Below, one piece after another: positions 22,729 through 36,166 of a stretch of DNA of 64,000 nucleotides (the first letter of the stretch is position 1; each line of letters opens with the position of its first letter). The translations under genes were made by a program, and so were the position numbers. The notes under the pieces were generated by a model. That model made no database searches and was not told the origin of the DNA. It saw only the letters and a program-made list of their open reading frames with translations. The DNA comes from Erwinia sp. S63 (GTDB lineage Bacteria > Pseudomonadota > Gammaproteobacteria > Enterobacterales > Enterobacteriaceae): NCBI RefSeq assembly GCF_016625195.1, contig NZ_JACVUP010000007.1, positions 1 to 64,000 of the forward strand, given 5' to 3'.

Positions 22729-23262
22729 ATGTCTGATCTGATTACTGTAGCTCGCCCCTACGCCAAAGCAGCTTTTGACTTTGCTGTTGAGCATCAAAGT
22801 ATCGATCGCTGGCAGACTATGCTGGCGTTCGCCGCAGAAGTGGCTCGTAACGAACAGATGGCAGATCTTCTTTCCGGTGCAATCGCGCCGGAAGCTTTGT
22901 CTGCCTCTTTCAACGCGGTATGTGGCGATCAACTTGATGAACCCGCTCAGAACCTGATTAAGGTAATGGCGGAAAACGGACGTTTGACAGCACTTCCAGC
23001 GGTACTGGAACAGTACATCCAACTGCGCGACGCTTATGAAGCGACCGCCGAAGTGGATGTGATTTCTGCCAGTACCCTGAGTGACAGCCAGCTGAGTAAA
23101 ATCAGCGCCGCGATGGAAAAACGTCTGTCACGCAAAGTTAAGCTGAATTGCAAAATTGACAAGTCTGTAATGGCAGGTGTGGTTATCCGTGCGGGTGACC
23201 TGGTCATTGATGGTAGCGTACGCGGCCGTCTTGATCGTCTGGCAGACGTCTTGCAGTCTTAA
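22729..23262 (+). CDS. atpH: F0F1 ATP synthase subunit delta
   Basis: The delta subunit joins the b-dimer stalk to the top of the alpha3-beta3 head. The 177-residue length equals E. coli. The N-terminus [13 protein letters not shown] is the OSCP/delta family signature, and the C-terminal [19 protein letters not shown] segment contacts subunit b. It starts 14 bases after atpF. Confidence 0.98.
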   Translation: MSDLITVARPYAKAAFDFAVEHQSIDRWQTMLAFAAEVARNEQMADLLSGAIAPEALSASFNAVCGDQLDEPAQNLIKVMAENGRLTALPAVLEQYIQLRDAYEATAEVDVISASTLSDSQLSKISAAMEKRLSRKVKLNCKIDKSVMAGVVIRAGDLVIDGSVRGRLDRLADVLQS

Positions 23263-23276
23263 GGGGACTGGAGCAT

Positions 23277-24818
23277 ATGCAACTGAATTCCACCGAAATC
23301 AGCGAACTGATCAAGCAGCGCATTGCTCAGTTCAATGTGGTGAGCGAAGCTCACAACGAAGGTACTATTGTTTCTGTAAGTGACGGTATCATCCGCGTAC
23401 ACGGCCTGGCCGATGTGATGCAGGGTGAGATGATTGCCCTGCCGGGTAACCGTTACGCTATCGCACTGAACCTCGAGCGTGACTCGGTTGGTGCAGTAGT
23501 GATGGGCCCGTACGCTGACCTCGCCGAAGGCATGAAGGTTAAATGTACTGGCCGTATTCTTGAAGTTCCAGTTGGCCGTGGCCTGCTGGGCCGTGTGGTG
23601 AACACCCTGGGTGCACCGATCGACGGTAAAGGCGCAATCGACAACGACGGCTTCTCGCCTGTTGAAGTGATTGCACCGGGCGTTATCGACCGTCAGTCAG
23701 TAGACCAGCCTGTTCAGACCGGTTACAAATCTGTCGATGCGATGATTCCAATCGGCCGTGGCCAGCGTGAGCTGATCATCGGTGACCGTCAGACCGGTAA
23801 AACCGCAATGGCAATCGACGCCATCATCAACCAGCGCGATTCAGGCATCAAGTGTGTCTACGTTGCGATTGGCCAGAAAGCGTCAACCATTTCTAACGTG
23901 GTACGTAAGCTGGAAGAACACGGCGCGCTGGCTAACACCATCGTGGTTGTGGCTTCTGCTTCTGAATCTGCAGCACTGCAGTACCTGTCACCGTACGCCG
24001 GTTGTGCGATGGGTGAGTACTTCCGTGACCGCGGTGAAGATGCGCTGATCGTGTACGATGACCTGTCTAAGCAGGCTATCGCTTACCGTCAGATTTCACT
24101 GCTGCTGCGCCGTCCACCAGGTCGTGAAGCATTCCCAGGCGACGTGTTCTATCTCCACTCTCGTCTGCTGGAGCGTGCATCACGCGTTAGCGCTGACTAC
24201 GTTGAGCGCTTCACCAATGGTGAAGTGAAAGGCCAGACCGGTTCTCTGACCGCGCTGCCAATCATCGAAACTCAGGCGGGTGACGTTTCTGCGTTCGTTC
24301 CGACCAACGTAATCTCGATTACTGATGGTCAGATCTTCCTGGAATCAAACCTGTTCAACTCCGGTATTCGTCCAGCCGTTAACCCGGGTATCTCTGTATC
24401 CCGTGTTGGTGGTGCTGCACAGACCAAGATCATCAAGAAACTGTCCGGTGGTATTCGTACCGCGCTGGCACAGTATCGTGAACTGGCTGCGTTCTCTCAG
24501 TTCGCATCTGATCTGGATGATGCAACGCGTAAACAGCTGAGCCACGGTCAGAAAGTGACCGAGCTGCTGAAACAGAAACAGTATGCGCCGATGTCTGTCG
24601 CGCAACAGGGTCTGGTGCTGTTTGCTGCTGAACGCGGCTTCCTGAACGACGTTGAACTGGCGAAAATCGGCAGCTTCGAAGCCGCTCTGCTGGCGTTCGC
24701 GGATCGCGACCACGCTGAGCTGATGGCTGAAATCAACCAAGCGGGCAACTTTAACAACGACATCGAAGCGAAGCTGAAAGGCTTGCTCGAAACGTTTAAA
24801 GCAACCCAGTCCTGGTAA
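23277..24818 (+). CDS. atpA: F0F1 ATP synthase subunit alpha
   Basis: The alpha subunit carries the non-catalytic nucleotide sites of F1. The product is 513 residues, as in E. coli. Walker A GDRQTGKT is at 169-176. The central domain contains the arginine-finger region near VSRVGGAAQ. It is the fifth structural gene and follows atpH by 14 bases. Confidence 0.99.
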   Translation: MQLNSTEISELIKQRIAQFNVVSEAHNEGTIVSVSDGIIRVHGLADVMQGEMIALPGNRYAIALNLERDSVGAVVMGPYADLAEGMKVKCTGRILEVPVGRGLLGRVVNTLGAPIDGKGAIDNDGFSPVEVIAPGVIDRQSVDQPVQTGYKSVDAMIPIGRGQRELIIGDRQTGKTAMAIDAIINQRDSGIKCVYVAIGQKASTISNVVRKLEEHGALANTIVVVASASESAALQYLSPYAGCAMGEYFRDRGEDALIVYDDLSKQAIAYRQISLLLRRPPGREAFPGDVFYLHSRLLERASRVSADYVERFTNGEVKGQTGSLTALPIIETQAGDVSAFVPTNVISITDGQIFLESNLFNSGIRPAVNPGISVSRVGGAAQTKIIKKLSGGIRTALAQYRELAAFSQFASDLDDATRKQLSHGQKVTELLKQKQYAPMSVAQQGLVLFAAERGFLNDVELAKIGSFEAALLAFADRDHAELMAEINQAGNFNNDIEAKLKGLLETFKATQSW

Positions 24819-24870
24819 TGTCTGGCGGCTTGTCTGAAAAGGCAGGCCGCAAGGCTTTGAGGAGAAGCTA

Positions 24871-25737
24871 ATGGCCGGCGCAAAAGAAATACGTAGTAAG
24901 ATTGGAAGCGTAAAAAATACGCAGAAAATCACCAAAGCGATGGAAATGGTCGCCGCCTCCAAAATGCGTAAAACGCAGGAACGCATGGCGGCCAGCCGTC
25001 CGTATGCAGATACCATGCGCAAAGTGATTGGTCACCTTGCACTCGGTAATCTGGAATACAAGCACCCTTACCTGGATGAGCGTGACGTTAAGCGCGTCGG
25101 CTACCTGGTCGTTTCGACTGACCGCGGGCTTTGTGGTGGTTTGAACATTAACTTGTTCAAAAAATTGCTGGCAGATATGAAGGCTTGGTCCGATAAAGGC
25201 GTGCAGAGCGATCTGGCGATTATCGGTTCTAAAGGTAATTCATTCTTCGGCTCTGTCGGTGGCAACATCGTGGCACAGGTCACTGGTATGGGCGACAAGC
25301 CTGCACTGTCTGATCTTATCGGCCCGGTAAAAGTGATGTTGCAGGCCTATGATGAAGGTCGCATCGACAAGCTGTATATCGTCGGCAACAAATTTAATAA
25401 CACCATGTCTCAGACTCCGACCATCACCCAACTGCTGCCGTTACCGCCAGCGGAAGGTGAAGAAGAGATGAAGGCGAAGACCTGGGATTACCTGTACGAA
25501 CCCGATCCGAAAGCGCTGCTGGATACCCTGCTGCGTCGTTATGTCGAATCGCAGGTTTATCAGGGTGTGGTGGAAAACCTGGCCAGTGAGCAGGCCGCAC
25601 GTATGGTTGCGATGAAAGCTGCAACCGATAACGGCGGAAACCTGATCAAAGAGCTGCAGTTGGTTTACAACAAAGCTCGTCAGGCCAGCATCACCCAGGA
25701 ACTTACCGAGATCGTCTCGGGAGCCTCCGCGGTTTAA
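24871..25737 (+). CDS. atpG: F0F1 ATP synthase subunit gamma
   Basis: The gamma subunit is the central rotor shaft. The protein has 288 residues (E. coli 287). The N-terminal helix [20 protein letters not shown] and the C-terminal helix ending [15 protein letters not shown] form the antiparallel coiled coil inside the head. A conserved [10 protein letters not shown] segment (about 83-92) marks the middle domain. Confidence 0.99.
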   Translation: MAGAKEIRSKIGSVKNTQKITKAMEMVAASKMRKTQERMAASRPYADTMRKVIGHLALGNLEYKHPYLDERDVKRVGYLVVSTDRGLCGGLNINLFKKLLADMKAWSDKGVQSDLAIIGSKGNSFFGSVGGNIVAQVTGMGDKPALSDLIGPVKVMLQAYDEGRIDKLYIVGNKFNNTMSQTPTITQLLPLPPAEGEEEMKAKTWDYLYEPDPKALLDTLLRRYVESQVYQGVVENLASEQAARMVAMKAATDNGGNLIKELQLVYNKARQASITQELTEIVSGASAV

Positions 25738-27165
<1,428 letters not shown>

Positions 27166-27189
27166 TAACGGTTTCCCAGGAGGAATAGT

Positions 27190-27609
27190 ATGGCTATGAC
27201 TTATCATCTGGACGTTGTCAGCGCGGAGCAGCAAATGTTCTCCGGTCTGGTTGAGCGTATCCAGGTGTCAGGTAGCGAAGGTGAGCTGGGTATTTACCCT
27301 GGCCACGCCCCGCTGCTGACAGCCATCAAGCCTGGTATGATTCGCATCGTGAAACAGCACGGCGAAGAGGAGTATATCTACCTCTCTGGCGGCGTGCTGG
27401 AAGTACAGCCGGGTAGCACTACCGTTCTGGCCGACACTGCAATTCGCGGTGAAGACCTTGACGAAGCGCGCGCGCTGGAAGCGAAACGCAAAGCAGAGGA
27501 GCACATGAACAGCAGCCACGGTGACGTGGACTATGCTCAGGCCTCTGCAGAGCTGGCGAAAGCTATCGCGAAACTGCGTGTAATCGAGCTGACCAAAAAA
27601 GCGATGTAA
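27190..27609 (+). CDS. atpC: F0F1 ATP synthase subunit epsilon
   Basis: Epsilon sits at the foot of gamma and can inhibit ATP hydrolysis through its C-terminal helices. The 139-residue length equals E. coli. The N-terminal beta-sandwich (about 1-85, including [14 protein letters not shown]) and the C-terminal helical hairpin are both present. It is the last gene of the operon, with a terminator directly after it. Confidence 0.98.
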   Translation: MAMTYHLDVVSAEQQMFSGLVERIQVSGSEGELGIYPGHAPLLTAIKPGMIRIVKQHGEEEYIYLSGGVLEVQPGSTTVLADTAIRGEDLDEARALEAKRKAEEHMNSSHGDVDYAQASAELAKAIAKLRVIELTKKAM

Positions 27610-27630
27610 TCAGGCTTTATGCGTCACGAA

Positions 27631-27660
27631 ATGCCAGCCCATTGGGTTGGCATTTTTTTT
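27631..27660 (+). terminator. atp operon terminator
   Basis: ATGCCAGCCC and GGGTTGGCAT form a 10-bp stem with one G-T pair around a four-base loop, followed by a run of T residues. It lies 21 bases after the atpC stop codon. Confidence 0.92.
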
Positions 27661-27875
27661 GTCTGCGATAAATCGCGGTGCGACGACTTCGTACGATTTT
27701 GTCGTGCTAAGCCGACCGATTGCATCGGCACAATGCATCGACGATGCCTGGGTCGGCACAGGTTTTATCCCCGATCACCCTTTCATCTTTATCCGCTAAT
27801 TTCGGTCCGAGAAAAATGTAGTAATCTCAGGGGTAAACCTTACACTTTCGAAAGATAAATTGAGTCAGGATAGTT

Positions 27876-29246
27876 ATGTCTACAAGCGCAATGAGTGTGG
27901 TGATTTTAGCCGCTGGCAAAGGCACCCGTATGTATTCCGATCTGCCCAAAGTACTGCACACCCTGGCAGGCAAACCGATGGTTCAGCATGTGATTGATGC
28001 GGCGACCGGCCTTGGTGCCCAGCAGGTGCATCTGGTGTACGGTCACGGCGGCGATCTGCTGCAAGAGAAACTGGCCCACAACACGTTGAACTGGGTATTG
28101 CAGGCCGAGCAACTGGGTACCGGCCATGCAATGCAGCAGGCGGCGCCTTTCTTTGCCGATAACGAAGACATCCTGATGCTGTATGGCGACGTGCCGCTGA
28201 TCTCGCAAGCCACTTTACAGCGTCTGCGTGAAGCGAAACCTGAAGGTGGAATCGGTTTGCTCACCGTGGTGTTAGACAATCCTACCGGCTATGGTCGCAT
28301 CGTGCGTGAAAACGGCACGGTGACCGGCATCATTGAGCAGAAAGATGCCTCAGCAGAACAGCTGAAGATTCAGGAAATTAACACCGGCATCCTGATTGCC
28401 AACGGCGGCGACCTCAAACGCTGGCTGGCGCAGCTCAACAATAACAATGCTCAAGGCGAGTTTTATATCACCGATATCATCGCCATGGCGCATCACGAAG
28501 GTCGCGTGATCAACGCGGTACATCCGGCCCGTATCAGTGAAACCGATGGCGTGAACAATCGCCTGCAACTGGCCACGCTGGAGCGCGCTTATCAAACCGA
28601 GCAAGCCGAAAAGCTGCTACTGGCAGGTGTGATGCTGCGCGATCCGGCGCGTTTCGATCTGCGCGGTACGCTGGCGCACGGCCGTGACGTTGAGATCGAT
28701 ACGAATGTCATCATTGAAGGCAAGGTGACGCTGGGCGATCGCGTGAAAATCGGCGCGGGCTGCATTATCAAAAACAGCGTGATTGGCGATGATTGTGAAA
28801 TCAGCCCTTACTCAGTCATCGAAGATGCCACCTTAGCCGCTGCCTGCACCGTTGGGCCATTTGCACGTTTGCGTCCTGGCAGCGAGTTGGCGGAAGAGGC
28901 GCACGTGGGCAATTTCGTTGAGATGAAAAAAGCCACGCTGGGCAAAGGATCTAAAGCCGGCCATCTCTCCTATCTTGGCGATGCCGAAATTGGTGCGGGC
29001 GTGAATATCGGTGCAGGTACCATCACCTGTAACTACGATGGCGCGAATAAATCGAAAACCATTATCGGCGACAACGTATTTGTCGGCTCCGATACCCAAC
29101 TGGTGGCCCCGGTCACCGTCGCGGCTGGCGCAACCATCGCGGCAGGCACCACGGTAATGAAAGATGTCACGGCCGCCGATCTGGTCTACAACCGTAAAGA
29201 ACAGAATCAGAAGTCTGGCTGGCAGCGTCCGGTTAAGAAAAAATAA
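27876..29246 (+). CDS. glmU: Bifunctional UDP-GlcNAc pyrophosphorylase / glucosamine-1-phosphate acetyltransferase
   Basis: GlmU makes UDP-N-acetylglucosamine for peptidoglycan and lipopolysaccharide. The 456-residue protein (E. coli length) has the uridyltransferase domain with LAAGKGTRM at about 11-19 and a C-terminal left-handed beta-helix acetyltransferase domain, seen as hexapeptide repeats from about 250 to 435. It is upstream of glmS, which makes glucosamine 6-phosphate for the same pathway. Confidence 0.98.
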   Translation: MSTSAMSVVILAAGKGTRMYSDLPKVLHTLAGKPMVQHVIDAATGLGAQQVHLVYGHGGDLLQEKLAHNTLNWVLQAEQLGTGHAMQQAAPFFADNEDILMLYGDVPLISQATLQRLREAKPEGGIGLLTVVLDNPTGYGRIVRENGTVTGIIEQKDASAEQLKIQEINTGILIANGGDLKRWLAQLNNNNAQGEFYITDIIAMAHHEGRVINAVHPARISETDGVNNRLQLATLERAYQTEQAEKLLLAGVMLRDPARFDLRGTLAHGRDVEIDTNVIIEGKVTLGDRVKIGAGCIIKNSVIGDDCEISPYSVIEDATLAAACTVGPFARLRPGSELAEEAHVGNFVEMKKATLGKGSKAGHLSYLGDAEIGAGVNIGAGTITCNYDGANKSKTIIGDNVFVGSDTQLVAPVTVAAGATIAAGTTVMKDVTAADLVYNRKEQNQKSGWQRPVKKK

Positions 29247-29285
29247 ATTTTAAGGGCCGGCAAAGATCGGCTCGTAGGAAAAAGC

Positions 29286-29408
29286 TACCCGAAATAATTC
29301 GAGTTTCAGGAAGGCGGCAAGTGCATGAATCCTCATGAGCTTACAGAAGTAAGTGATTGAGGTGAATGCACGCAGTCAACGCACCTGAAATTTGAAGTAT
29401 GAAGGGTA
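29286..29408. repeat. ERIC (IRU) palindromic repeat between glmU and glmS
   Basis: This element of about 123 bp matches the enterobacterial repetitive intergenic consensus along its whole length: the outer arm ATAATTCGAG, the AGGAAGGCGGCAAG block, the core GAGCTTACAGAAGTAAGTGA, then CAACGCACCTG and the end GAAGTATGA. It is a near-perfect imperfect palindrome and would fold into a long hairpin in the glmUS transcript. Confidence 0.92.
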
Positions 29409-29492
29409 GATCCCCCACTCTCTACAAGGCTCGGGGGAAATCAGGTCAGAAGACAACGCAATGGCCGAAAGCCATGAAGTCAGGAAACTATT

Positions 29493-31322
29493 ATGTGTGG
29501 AATTGTTGGTGCAGTAGCGCAGCGTGACATCGCAGAAATTCTGCTGGAAGGTCTGCGTCGTCTTGAGTATCGCGGTTATGACTCTGCGGGTCTGGCAGTG
29601 GTGGATCGTCAGGGACATATGACGCGTTTGCGTCGTCTCGGCAAAGTGGCCAATCTAGCCGAAGCCGCAGAGCAGCAGCCGCTGATTGGTGGCACCGGTA
29701 TCGCCCACACCCGCTGGGCAACCCACGGTGAGCCATCAGAAGCCAATGCGCATCCGCATGTCTCTGAGCACATCATCATTGTGCATAACGGCATCATTGA
29801 GAACCATGAGCCACTGCGCGCGCAGATGATTGAGCGCGGCTATACCTTTGCTTCAGAAACCGACACCGAAGTGGTGGCGCATCTGGTGCACTGGGAGCAG
29901 AAGCAGGGCGGCACATTACGCGAAGTGGTACTGCGCGTGATCCCGCAACTGCGCGGTGCTTATGGCATGGTGATCATGGACAGCCGCGATCCGTCCGTGC
30001 TGGTGGCCGCCCGTTCTGGTAGCCCGCTGGTGATTGGCCGTGGCGTAGGCGAAAACTTTATCGCTTCCGATCAGCTGGCCTTGCTGCCGGTGACTCGCCG
30101 CTTTATGTATCTGGAAGAGGGTGATATCGCCGAGATTACACGCCGTGAAGTCACCGTCATCGATCGTGATGGCAAGCCAGCCAAACGCGCGGAAATCGAA
30201 TCCACCGCGCAGTATGATGCCGGTGATAAAGGCACTTATCGCCACTACATGCAGAAAGAGATCTACGAGCAGCCAAACGCGATTAAAAACACCATTACCG
30301 GGCGTTTTAACCACGGGCAGGTCGATCTCAGCGAGTTGGGCGCTCATGCCGAAGAATTACTGAGCAAAGTTGAGCACATTCAGATTATCGCCTGCGGAAC
30401 GTCATACAACTCCGGCATGGTGTCGCGCTACTGGTTTGAATCACTGGCCAACATTCCTTGTGATGTGGAAATCGCCTCTGAATTCCGCTATCGCAAATCT
30501 GCGGTGCGTAAAAACAGCCTGCTGATTACTCTGTCGCAATCAGGTGAAACCGCCGATACGCTGGCCGCGCTGCGCTTGTCGAAAGAGCTAGGTTATCTCG
30601 GTTCGCTGGCCATCTGTAACGTAGCCGGCTCTTCGCTGGTACGTGAGTCCGATCTGGCGCTGATGACCAAAGCTGGCACCGAAATCGGTGTGGCCTCGAC
30701 TAAAGCCTTCACCACGCAGCTGGCAGTATTGCTGATGCTGGTGGCGAAACTGGGTCGTCTGCATGGCATGAAGCCAGAAACCGAGCACGAAATTGTGCAT
30801 GCGCTGCAGGCACTACCAAGCCGCATTGAGCAGATGCTGGCACAGGACAAAGTGATTGAAAGCCTGGCGGAAGGTTTCTCCGATAAGCATCATGCGTTGT
30901 TCCTTGGTCGTGGCGATCAGTATCCGATCGCGATGGAAGGCGCGCTGAAGCTGAAAGAGATCTCCTATATCCACGCAGAAGCCTACGCGGCCGGAGAGCT
31001 CAAGCACGGCCCGCTGGCGCTGATTGATGCCGATATGCCGGTTATCGTGGTAGCGCCGAACAACGAGCTGCTGGAGAAGCTGAAATCGAATATTGAAGAG
31101 GTACGCGCACGCGGTGGTCTGCTGTATGTGTTTGCCGATCAGGATGCCGGTTTCACCGACAGCGATGGCATGAAAATCATCTCACTGCCGCACGTCGAAG
31201 AAGTGATTGCACCGATCTTCTACACCGTGCCGTTGCAGCTGCTTTCGTATCACGTTGCGCTGATTAAAGGTACAGATGTTGATCAGCCACGTAACCTGGC
31301 GAAATCGGTTACCGTTGAATAA
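29493..31322 (+). CDS. glmS: Glutamine--fructose-6-phosphate aminotransferase
   Basis: GlmS makes glucosamine 6-phosphate from fructose 6-phosphate and glutamine, the first step of amino-sugar synthesis. The 609-residue length equals E. coli. Cys2 (MCGIVG start) is the N-terminal nucleophile of the glutaminase domain (1-240); two SIS sugar-isomerase domains follow, with CGTSYNSG near 300. The leader (29409-29492) contains a CCCCC/GGGGG hairpin and a small ATGGC/GCCAT stem before the AGGA ribosome site. In E. coli the small RNA GlmZ activates glmS at its leader; whether that pairing is kept here needs the glmZ sequence, which is outside the window. Confidence 0.98.
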   Translation: MCGIVGAVAQRDIAEILLEGLRRLEYRGYDSAGLAVVDRQGHMTRLRRLGKVANLAEAAEQQPLIGGTGIAHTRWATHGEPSEANAHPHVSEHIIIVHNGIIENHEPLRAQMIERGYTFASETDTEVVAHLVHWEQKQGGTLREVVLRVIPQLRGAYGMVIMDSRDPSVLVAARSGSPLVIGRGVGENFIASDQLALLPVTRRFMYLEEGDIAEITRREVTVIDRDGKPAKRAEIESTAQYDAGDKGTYRHYMQKEIYEQPNAIKNTITGRFNHGQVDLSELGAHAEELLSKVEHIQIIACGTSYNSGMVSRYWFESLANIPCDVEIASEFRYRKSAVRKNSLLITLSQSGETADTLAALRLSKELGYLGSLAICNVAGSSLVRESDLALMTKAGTEIGVASTKAFTTQLAVLLMLVAKLGRLHGMKPETEHEIVHALQALPSRIEQMLAQDKVIESLAEGFSDKHHALFLGRGDQYPIAMEGALKLKEISYIHAEAYAAGELKHGPLALIDADMPVIVVAPNNELLEKLKSNIEEVRARGGLLYVFADQDAGFTDSDGMKIISLPHVEEVIAPIFYTVPLQLLSYHVALIKGTDVDQPRNLAKSVTVE

Positions 31323-31333
31323 TCAGTAAAAAG

Positions 31334-31365
31334 AGCGGGTCTGCAATGGGCCCGCTTGCTTTTTA
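31334..31365 (+). terminator. glmS terminator
   Basis: AGCGGG (31334-31339) pairs with CCCGCT (31351-31356), followed by a T-rich tail. It lies 12 bases after the glmS stop codon and just before the Pho box array. Confidence 0.85.
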
Positions 31366-31369
31366 ATCG

Positions 31370-31420
31370 GTGTCATATAACTGTCATATTTCGTACATTT
31401 CACTGTCATCAAACTGTCCT
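31370..31420 (+). promoter_or_regulatory. Pho box array of the pst operon
   Basis: PhoB-binding repeats with an 11-bp period: GTGTCATATAACTGTCAT at 31370-31387 overlaps further degenerate units, then CTGTCATCAAACTGTCCT at 31403-31420, an excellent Pho box. CTGTCA-like heptamers occur at 31370, 31381, 31392 (weak), 31403 and 31414. PhoB binding here replaces a -35 box and induces pstS under phosphate limitation. Confidence 0.9.
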
Positions 31421-31499
31421 ATTTTCCCTCCAGCAGCAATCACTGACTCCAACTAAAATGGCATTGAGCCTGATTTTTTTTAAATCCCCTGGAGGGAAC

Positions 31500-32543
31500 A
31501 TGACACTGATGCGTACATCCGTAGCCCGAATCCTCGCCGCCACCTTCGCAGTAAGCGCGGTATCTGCATTTGCAGCCACCGACCTGACTGGCGCTGGCGG
31601 TACATTCCCGGCACCGGTTTATGCCAAGTGGGCAGCAGAATACCAGCAAGCCACCGGTAGCAAAATCAACTATCAGGGTATTGGTTCTTCAGGCGGCGTT
31701 AAGCAGATCATCGCTAAAACCGTTGATTTCGGTGCGTCAGATGCGCCGATGGCTGATGCCGATTTGGAAAAAAATGGTCTGTTCCAGTTCCCTACCGTTA
31801 TCGGTGGCGTGGTACTGGCCGTTAACATCCCAGGTGTTAAATCAGGTGAACTGACGCTGGACGGCAAAACCGTTGGCGATATCTACCTGGGCAACATCAA
31901 AAAGTGGAACGACCCGGCGATCACTAAGCTGAACCCAGGCGTGAAATTGCCAGACACCAACATCAACGTGGTTCGCCGCGCAGATGGTTCAGGTACCTCT
32001 TTCGTGTTCACCAGCTACCTGTCTAAAGTGAACGCAGACTGGAACAGCAAAATTGGTAAAGGCAACACCGTTAACTGGCCAACCGGTCTGGGCGGTAAAG
32101 GTAACGACGGCGTTGCAGCCTTCGTACAGCGTCTGCCTGGTTCAATCGGCTACGTTGAGTACGCTTACGCTAAGCAGAACAACCTGACCTATACCAAGCT
32201 GATGGATGCAGATGGCAAGCCAGTAACGCCAAGCGAAACTAGCTTCTCAAACTCTGCTAAAGGCGCAGACTGGAGCAAATCTTTCGCTCAAGACCTGACC
32301 TTCCAGAAAGGTGCAGATGCATGGCCAATCTCTTCTACCACCTTCATCCTGATCTACAAAGAGCAGGCTGATGCGGCTAAAGGTGCTGAAGTGATGAAGT
32401 TCTTCGACTGGGCTTACAAAGGCGGCAGCAAAACTGCAACCGCACTGGATTACGCTGCGCTGCCAGAAAGCGTTGCTAACCAGATTCGTACTGCCTGGAA
32501 AGCGAACATCAAAGACAGCTCCGGCAAAGCGATTTACAAGTAA
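31500..32543 (+). CDS. pstS: Phosphate-binding periplasmic protein PstS
   Basis: PstS captures inorganic phosphate in the periplasm for the PstCAB importer. The ATG at 31500 follows a strong GGAGGG site and gives 347 residues (E. coli 346) with a signal peptide of about 25 residues ending AFA. The mature protein has the phosphate-binding segments [24 protein letters not shown] and RADGSGTSF. It is the first gene of pstSCAB-phoU. Confidence 0.98.
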   Translation: MTLMRTSVARILAATFAVSAVSAFAATDLTGAGGTFPAPVYAKWAAEYQQATGSKINYQGIGSSGGVKQIIAKTVDFGASDAPMADADLEKNGLFQFPTVIGGVVLAVNIPGVKSGELTLDGKTVGDIYLGNIKKWNDPAITKLNPGVKLPDTNINVVRRADGSGTSFVFTSYLSKVNADWNSKIGKGNTVNWPTGLGGKGNDGVAAFVQRLPGSIGYVEYAYAKQNNLTYTKLMDADGKPVTPSETSFSNSAKGADWSKSFAQDLTFQKGADAWPISSTTFILIYKEQADAAKGAEVMKFFDWAYKGGSKTATALDYAALPESVANQIRTAWKANIKDSSGKAIYK

Positions 32544-32584
32544 GCGAACGACCCGGTCAGTCAACCCTGATTGACCAACCCGAT

Positions 32585-32605
32585 GGGCGGCATAGTATGC
32601 CGCCC
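32585..32605 (+). promoter_or_regulatory. Palindromic hairpin between pstS and pstC
   Basis: GGGCGGCATA (32585-32594) and TATGCCGCCC (32596-32605) are perfect 10-bp arms around a single base, so the RNA would form a very stable stem with a tight loop. It has no T-run. A likely role is to keep pstS message stable or lower read-through, raising PstS over the membrane parts. Confidence 0.7.
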
Positions 32606-32633
32606 TGAACTTCCTCTGAGAACCGAGAAACTT

Positions 32634-33596
32634 ATGGCTGCCACTAAGCCGACGTTCAAAGCCCCAGGTAAACAAGGTGACATGATTTTCGGCGCGCTGG
32701 TGAAACTTTCCGCGCTTATCGTGTTGTTGTTGATGGGTGGCATTATCGTCTCCCTGATTTTCTCCTCCTGGCCAAGCATCCAGAAATTTGGTTTTTCCTT
32801 CTTATGGACCAAAACCTGGGATGCGCCAAACGAACAATTTGGTGCGCTGGTACCGATTTACGGCACCCTCGTGACCTCCATCATTGCCCTGATCATCGCT
32901 GTGCCGGTGAGCTTTGGCATTGCGCTGTTCCTGACGGAACTGGCACCCAACTGGTTGCGTCGCCCGCTTGGTACCGCGATTGAGCTGCTGGCCGCGATCC
33001 CGAGTATCGTTTACGGCATGTGGGGCCTGTTTATCTTCGCTCCACTGTTCGCCGAATACTTCCAGACGCCGGTCGGCAACGTGATGTCGAACATTCCGAT
33101 TGTCGGCACCCTGTTCTCAGGCCCGGCTTTTGGTATCGGTATTCTGGCGGCAGGCGTGATCCTCGCCATCATGATAATCCCGTACATCGCCTCGGTGATG
33201 CGTGATGTGTTTGAGCAGACGCCGGTGATGATGAAAGAGTCCGCTTACGGCATCGGTTGCACCACATGGGAAGTGATCTGGCGCATTGTGCTGCCGTTCA
33301 CTAAAAACGGCGTGATAGGTGGTGTGATGTTGGGACTCGGCCGCGCACTGGGTGAAACCATGGCGGTGACCTTTATCATCGGTAACACCTACCAGCTCGA
33401 CAGCGCATCGCTGTTTATGCCGGGCAACAGCATCACCTCTGCGCTGGCGAACGAATTCGCTGAAGCGGAATCAGGTGTGCATGTGGCGGCACTGATGGAG
33501 CTGGGTCTGATCCTGTTCGTGATTACCTTTATCGTGCTGGCGATCTCTAAACTGATGATCCTGCGTCTGGCGAAGAGTGAAGGAGCCCGTTCATGA
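32634..33596 (+). CDS. pstC: Phosphate ABC transporter permease PstC
   Basis: Membrane subunit of the high-affinity phosphate importer, 320 residues (E. coli 319), with six or so hydrophobic helices and the permease EAA-like loop [17 protein letters not shown]. The ATG at 32634 reproduces the family start MAATKP; an in-frame extension upstream is rejected because it runs through the hairpin at 32585-32605. The stop overlaps the pstA start by four bases. Confidence 0.97.
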   Translation: MAATKPTFKAPGKQGDMIFGALVKLSALIVLLLMGGIIVSLIFSSWPSIQKFGFSFLWTKTWDAPNEQFGALVPIYGTLVTSIIALIIAVPVSFGIALFLTELAPNWLRRPLGTAIELLAAIPSIVYGMWGLFIFAPLFAEYFQTPVGNVMSNIPIVGTLFSGPAFGIGILAAGVILAIMIIPYIASVMRDVFEQTPVMMKESAYGIGCTTWEVIWRIVLPFTKNGVIGGVMLGLGRALGETMAVTFIIGNTYQLDSASLFMPGNSITSALANEFAEAESGVHVAALMELGLILFVITFIVLAISKLMILRLAKSEGARS

Positions 33597-34480
33597 CAGC
33601 TATCGAAATGCAGGCTCGCGCTGAGCTGGAAGCGTCTCGCCGCAAAATGCAGGCGTGGCGCAGCACCAAAAACAAAATCGCTCTGACCTTGTCGATGCTG
33701 ACCATGGCCTTTGGCCTGTTCTGGCTGGTGTGGATTCTGTTCACTACCGTTACCAAAGGCATCGATGGTCTGAGCTGGTCACTGTTCACCGAATCAACCC
33801 CGCCACCGAACACCGCAGGCGGTGGTTTAGCCAACGCCCTGGCGGGCAGTGGATTATTGATTCTGTGGTCAACGGTGATTGGTACGCCGCTGGGCATCAT
33901 GGCGGGTATTTACCTGGCAGAATATGGTCGTAAACACTGGCTGGCGGAAGTGATTCGTTTCATCAACGACATCTTGCTTTCAGCACCGTCGATTGTGGTC
34001 GGCTTGTTCGTCTACACCATCGTGGTCGCACAGATGCAGCACTTCTCTGGCTGGGCGGGTGTGGTGGCGCTGGCGCTGTTGCAGATTCCTATCGTGATTC
34101 GTACCTCAGAAAACATGCTGCGTCTGGTACCAGACAGCATGCGTGAAGCAGCTTATGCACTGGGTACGCCGAAGTGGAAGATGATTTCGGCCATCACGCT
34201 GAAAGCCTCAGTATCCGGGATTATCACCGGTGTGCTGCTGGCCGTCGCGCGTATCGCGGGCGAAACCGCACCGCTGCTGTTTACTGCGCTGTCGAACCAG
34301 TTCTGGAGCACCGACATGATGCAGCCAATCGCCAACTTGCCAGTGACGATCTTCAAATTCGCCATGAGCCCGTTTGCAGAATGGCAAAGCCTGGCATGGG
34401 CGGGTGTGTTGATTATTACCCTGTGCGTGCTGCTGCTGAACATTGTCGCGCGAGTGGTTTTCGCCAAGGGCAAACACTAA
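33593..34480 (+). CDS. pstA: Phosphate ABC transporter permease PstA
   Basis: Second membrane subunit, 295 residues (E. coli 296). It has a charged cytoplasmic N-terminus (about 1-25), several hydrophobic helices and the permease loop [18 protein letters not shown]. It is translationally coupled to pstC through an ATGA overlap. Confidence 0.97.
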   Translation: MTAIEMQARAELEASRRKMQAWRSTKNKIALTLSMLTMAFGLFWLVWILFTTVTKGIDGLSWSLFTESTPPPNTAGGGLANALAGSGLLILWSTVIGTPLGIMAGIYLAEYGRKHWLAEVIRFINDILLSAPSIVVGLFVYTIVVAQMQHFSGWAGVVALALLQIPIVIRTSENMLRLVPDSMREAAYALGTPKWKMISAITLKASVSGIITGVLLAVARIAGETAPLLFTALSNQFWSTDMMQPIANLPVTIFKFAMSPFAEWQSLAWAGVLIITLCVLLLNIVARVVFAKGKH

Positions 34481-34521
34481 TTTCCCGGCGCTGCTTCGGC
34501 GGCGCTGCACAAGAGAGATGA

Positions 34522-35298
<777 letters not shown>

Positions 35299-35312
35299 TT
35301 CAGGAGACGCAC

Positions 35313-36047
35313 ATGGATAATTTAAATCTGAACAAACACATCTCCGGTCAGTTCAACGCGGAGCTGGAGCACATTCGCACTCAGGTGATGATCATGGGTG
35401 GCATGGTGGAGCAGCAGCTCACTGACGCCATTACCGCGATGCACAATCAGGATGGCGAGCTGGCACGTCGCGTCATCGACGGTGACCAGAAGGTCAACAT
35501 GATGGAAGTGGAGATTGATGAAGCCTGCGTGCGCATCATCGCCAAACGTCAGCCAACCGCAATCGATTTGCGACTGGTCATGGCGATCATCAAGACCATC
35601 TCTGAGCTGGAACGTATCGGTGACGTTGCTGAGAAAATCAGCCGCACCGCGCTGGAGAAATTCAGCCAGCAGCACCTGCCTCTGCTGGTGAGTCTGGAGT
35701 CTCTGGGTCGCCACACCGTGCAGATGCTGCACGACGTGCTGGATGCCTTCGCGCGTATGGATCTGAATGAAGCGATTAAGATCTATCGTGAAGACAAGAA
35801 GGTCGACAAAGAGTACGAAGGCATTGTACGTCAGCTGATGACCTACATGATGGAAGATCCACGCACCATCCCAAGCGTACTGACGGCCCTGTTCTGTGCC
35901 CGCGCCATCGAACGTATCGGTGACCGTTGCCAGAACATCTGCGAAATTATTTTCTATTTCGTTAAAGGTCAGGATTTCCGTCACGTCGGCGGCGACAAGC
36001 TGGATGAACTGCTGTCAGGTGATGACGGCAGCAATAAACCCTCTTAA
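35313..36047 (+). CDS. phoU: Phosphate signalling regulator PhoU
   Basis: PhoU holds the PhoR-PhoB system off when phosphate is plentiful, acting through the Pst transporter. The all-helical protein has 244 residues (E. coli 241) with two three-helix bundles; the metal-binding motifs appear as [11 protein letters not shown] (about 96-106) and [12 protein letters not shown] (about 196-207). It ends the pst operon and is followed by an inverted repeat. Confidence 0.98.
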   Translation: MDNLNLNKHISGQFNAELEHIRTQVMIMGGMVEQQLTDAITAMHNQDGELARRVIDGDQKVNMMEVEIDEACVRIIAKRQPTAIDLRLVMAIIKTISELERIGDVAEKISRTALEKFSQQHLPLLVSLESLGRHTVQMLHDVLDAFARMDLNEAIKIYREDKKVDKEYEGIVRQLMTYMMEDPRTIPSVLTALFCARAIERIGDRCQNICEIIFYFVKGQDFRHVGGDKLDELLSGDDGSNKPS

Positions 36048-36057
36048 TTGCCGTTTC

Positions 36058-36098
36058 GGCTGCCTGTTGCCACTGTGGCTGACAGGCAGCCATCTTCA
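36058..36098 (+). terminator. Probable pst operon terminator
   Basis: GGCTGCCTG (36058-36066) and CAGGCAGCC (36083-36091) form a perfect 9-bp stem with a 16-base loop, followed by a moderately T-rich stretch. The loop is larger than usual. Confidence 0.65.
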
Positions 36099-36166
36099 TT
36101 TCTGATTGGTCTCTGCGATTCCCTCTCTTTATACTTGGCGCACTTTTTTCTGCCAGGTGCTGTTAA

